Assembly: GCA_049284695.1 (NCBI GenBank)
Contig: JBAPYK010000272.1
Coordinates: 1-7,475 of the forward strand
Source of the DNA: Rhodoplanes sp049284695
GTDB lineage: Bacteria > Pseudomonadota > Alphaproteobacteria > Rhizobiales > Xanthobacteraceae
Length of the DNA: 7,475 nt
Direction: 5' to 3'
This document shows, piece by piece, positions 6,811 through 7,475 of the stretch. A model generated the notes under the pieces. The model saw only the letters and a program-made list of their open reading frames with translations. It was not told the origin of the DNA and did not search any database. Numbering within the stretch: position 1 is the stretch's first letter; the number at the start of each line of letters is the position of its first letter. The position numbers and the translations under genes were made by a program.

Positions 6811-7218
6811 ATGACCGACGAGCGCGCCATTCTCGCTGCCAACGCGGCCTATTACCACGCTTTTGAGACAGGCGATTTCGCCGAGATGAGCCGAATCTGG
6901 GCGGATGACGATGGCGTCTCTTGCATTCACCCTGGGTGGCCCGCCCTGGTCGGACGGCAGGTGGTGTTGGAGTCTTACCGCAATATTCTGCGCAATCCGG
7001 ACCGCGAACGGCTCGAACATCGCGACGAGAAAGCGATAATGTCAGGAGACGAAGGCCGTGTGGTGTGCGTCGAGATCGTGAGCGGCGCTGGCGTTGCGCT
7101 CGCGGCGACCAACTGGTTCAGGCGCATCGACAGCGAATGGCGCATGGTTCACCATCAGGCGAGCCCCATCGCCGCAATGCTCGCGGAGGCCGCGCCTTCA
7201 TCTCAGCGCCTGAATTGA
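6811..7218 (+). CDS. NTF2/SnoaL-like small protein (nuclear transport factor 2 family)
   Basis: A 135-residue protein with the pattern of bacterial NTF2-like (SnoaL_3-type) proteins. An N-terminal helix pair (AILAANAAYYHAFETGDF, about 6-23) leads to SRIWADDDGVSCIHPGWPAL (27-46), with the characteristic CIHPGW at 38-43. After the VGRQ turn comes a helix (VLESYRNIL, 52-60). Three or four beta strands follow (about 71-119), ending in NWFRRIDSEWRMVHHQASP. These form cone-shaped pockets used either as small enzymes (isomerases, cyclases) or simple ligand binders; the substrate here is unknown. There is no signal peptide. The ATG at 6811 is the only usable start, because an in-frame TGA lies at 6802-6804. 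GAGG (6806-6809) is only 1 nt from the ATG, too close for a normal Shine-Dalgarno, so translation may be leaderless or weak. It is divergent from the ATPase gene, so a shared regulatory region of only about 50 bp is implied. Confidence 0.82.
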   Translation: MTDERAILAANAAYYHAFETGDFAEMSRIWADDDGVSCIHPGWPALVGRQVVLESYRNILRNPDRERLEHRDEKAIMSGDEGRVVCVEIVSGAGVALAATNWFRRIDSEWRMVHHQASPIAAMLAEAAPSSQRLN

Positions 7219-7435
7219 TCGGAGGCGGCGCCTCGTGGCGCTAGGGGAGTGCCTCGCCAGCGCGCCCGGGGCGAGGGTCGGGGGCTAGGATTGTTTGCCG
7301 ATTGGCATGCTTGGAAAGGGGGCGCGAATGCCCTATGTGGTGGGAGAACGGCGCCGGCGGGGGTGGACCGTTTGGCCAGTCGACCCTGCGCAGCAATGGT
7401 CGGGCGAGCCCGGCCTCGGTGCTCGATGATGGTTT
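7219..7435. other. Non-coding stretch with GC-rich hairpins ahead of tRNA-Met
   Basis: No convincing gene is seen here. Directly after the NTF2-like stop codon a small stem pairs GAGGC (7222-7226) with GCCTC (7230-7234). A second, GC-rich stem pairs CCTCGCC (7252-7258) with GGCGAGG (7270-7276) around an 11-nt loop. Either could end transcription from the NTF2-like gene, but no T-run follows directly. Further on, TTGGAA (7311-7316) and TATGTG (7334-7339) lie 17 nt apart and form a weak promoter candidate, nearly 100 bp before the tRNA. A 69-codon frame from 7249 runs into the tRNA and is not credible. Confidence 0.35.
7328..7429 (+). CDS. Possible 33-codon small ORF, unrecognised
   Basis: This short frame begins MPYVVGERRRRGWTVW and contains four arginines in a row and three tryptophans. 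It has a reasonable Shine-Dalgarno, AAGGGGG (7316-7322), 5 nt before the ATG, and it ends 6 nt before the tRNA-Met. I do not recognise the protein. In DNA of this GC content such a short frame arises easily by chance, so the only support is the ribosome-binding-like sequence. It may equally be part of the tRNA leader. Confidence 0.15.
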   Translation: MPYVVGERRRRGWTVWPVDPAQQWSGEPGLGAR

Positions 7436-7475
7436 GGCGGAGTAGCTCAGCTGGTTAGAGCAGCGGAATCATAAT
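7436..7475 (+). tRNA. tRNA-Met (anticodon CAT, elongator type), 3' part beyond the window
   Basis: The first half of a class I tRNA is present: acceptor 5' strand GGCGGAG (7436-7442), TA, D stem GCTC/GAGC (7445-7448 with 7458-7461) around a loop with GG, and anticodon 5' strand GCGGA (7463-7467). The loop ATCATAA carries anticodon CAT at 7470-7472, and T7475 can pair with A7467. The lack of a C1-A72-type start and the ATCATAA loop fit an elongator tRNA-Met. A lysidine-modified tRNA-Ile2, which has the same CAT anticodon, cannot be fully excluded because the 3' half is missing. The body matches alphaproteobacterial tRNA-Met as I recall it. Confidence 0.9.

Noticed and set aside
5022..6866. Several long plus-strand frames (252-341 codons) across the ATPase gene
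   Set aside because: All lie antisense to the ATPase, whose catalytic motifs are intact. No start with a credible ribosome site or domain was seen.
7249..7458. A 69-codon plus-strand frame before the right edge
   Set aside because: It runs into the tRNA-Met gene and has no ribosome site or recognisable content.
1..7475. Possible CRISPR array, insertion sequence or integration site at the tRNA genes
   Set aside because: No spaced direct repeats, transposase or integrase frame, or duplicated tRNA 3' end is visible within the window.

Overview
The window looks like chromosomal DNA from a GC-rich alphaproteobacterium, most likely of the Rhizobiales (Hyphomicrobiales). The pointers are an NDUFA9-type complex I SDR protein, an LldD-type flavoprotein, the form of the elongator tRNA-Met at the right edge, and an intergenic two-hairpin element that resembles a dispersed repeat I recall from Bradyrhizobium/Rhodopseudomonas relatives. 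This placement is by pattern recognition only; no search was possible.

Layout. A complete tRNA-Leu(CAG) lies on the minus strand at the left edge (1-85), with a clear sigma-70-like promoter at 97-125. Diverging from it on the plus strand is an NDUFA9-family SDR gene (295-1266), flanked on both sides by related short inverted repeats (153-203 and 1267-1350). Next, also on plus, is an FMN-dependent alpha-hydroxy-acid (L-lactate type) dehydrogenase gene (1388-2536). It converges tail to tail, 25 nt apart, on a minus-strand pair: a ten-helix type-II cation P-type ATPase (6761-3747) followed 9 nt later by a divergent S-adenosylmethionine synthetase-like gene (3737-2562). Diverging from the ATPase is a small NTF2/SnoaL-like gene (6811-7218). 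A non-coding stretch of about 220 bases, holding hairpins and one doubtful 33-codon ORF, leads to a tRNA-Met(CAT) cut by the right edge (7436-7475).

How the genes may work together. The two left-hand genes are linked to respiration: an NAD(P)-binding protein of the complex I accessory family and a flavin dehydrogenase that normally feeds electrons from L-lactate to the membrane quinone pool. The most unusual part is the ATPase-MetK pair. The Shine-Dalgarno of the MetK-like gene overlaps the ATPase stop codon, so the two are probably cotranscribed and perhaps translationally coupled. The MetK-like protein keeps the phosphate and metal residues of the family. It has lost both family signature sequences and most residues that, as I recall the structures, hold methionine. 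It is therefore more likely a paralogue with an altered substrate or role than the housekeeping enzyme. The ATPase has intact catalytic motifs and SERCA-like cation-site residues, plus an N-terminal HMA-like domain that lacks the metal-binding cysteines.
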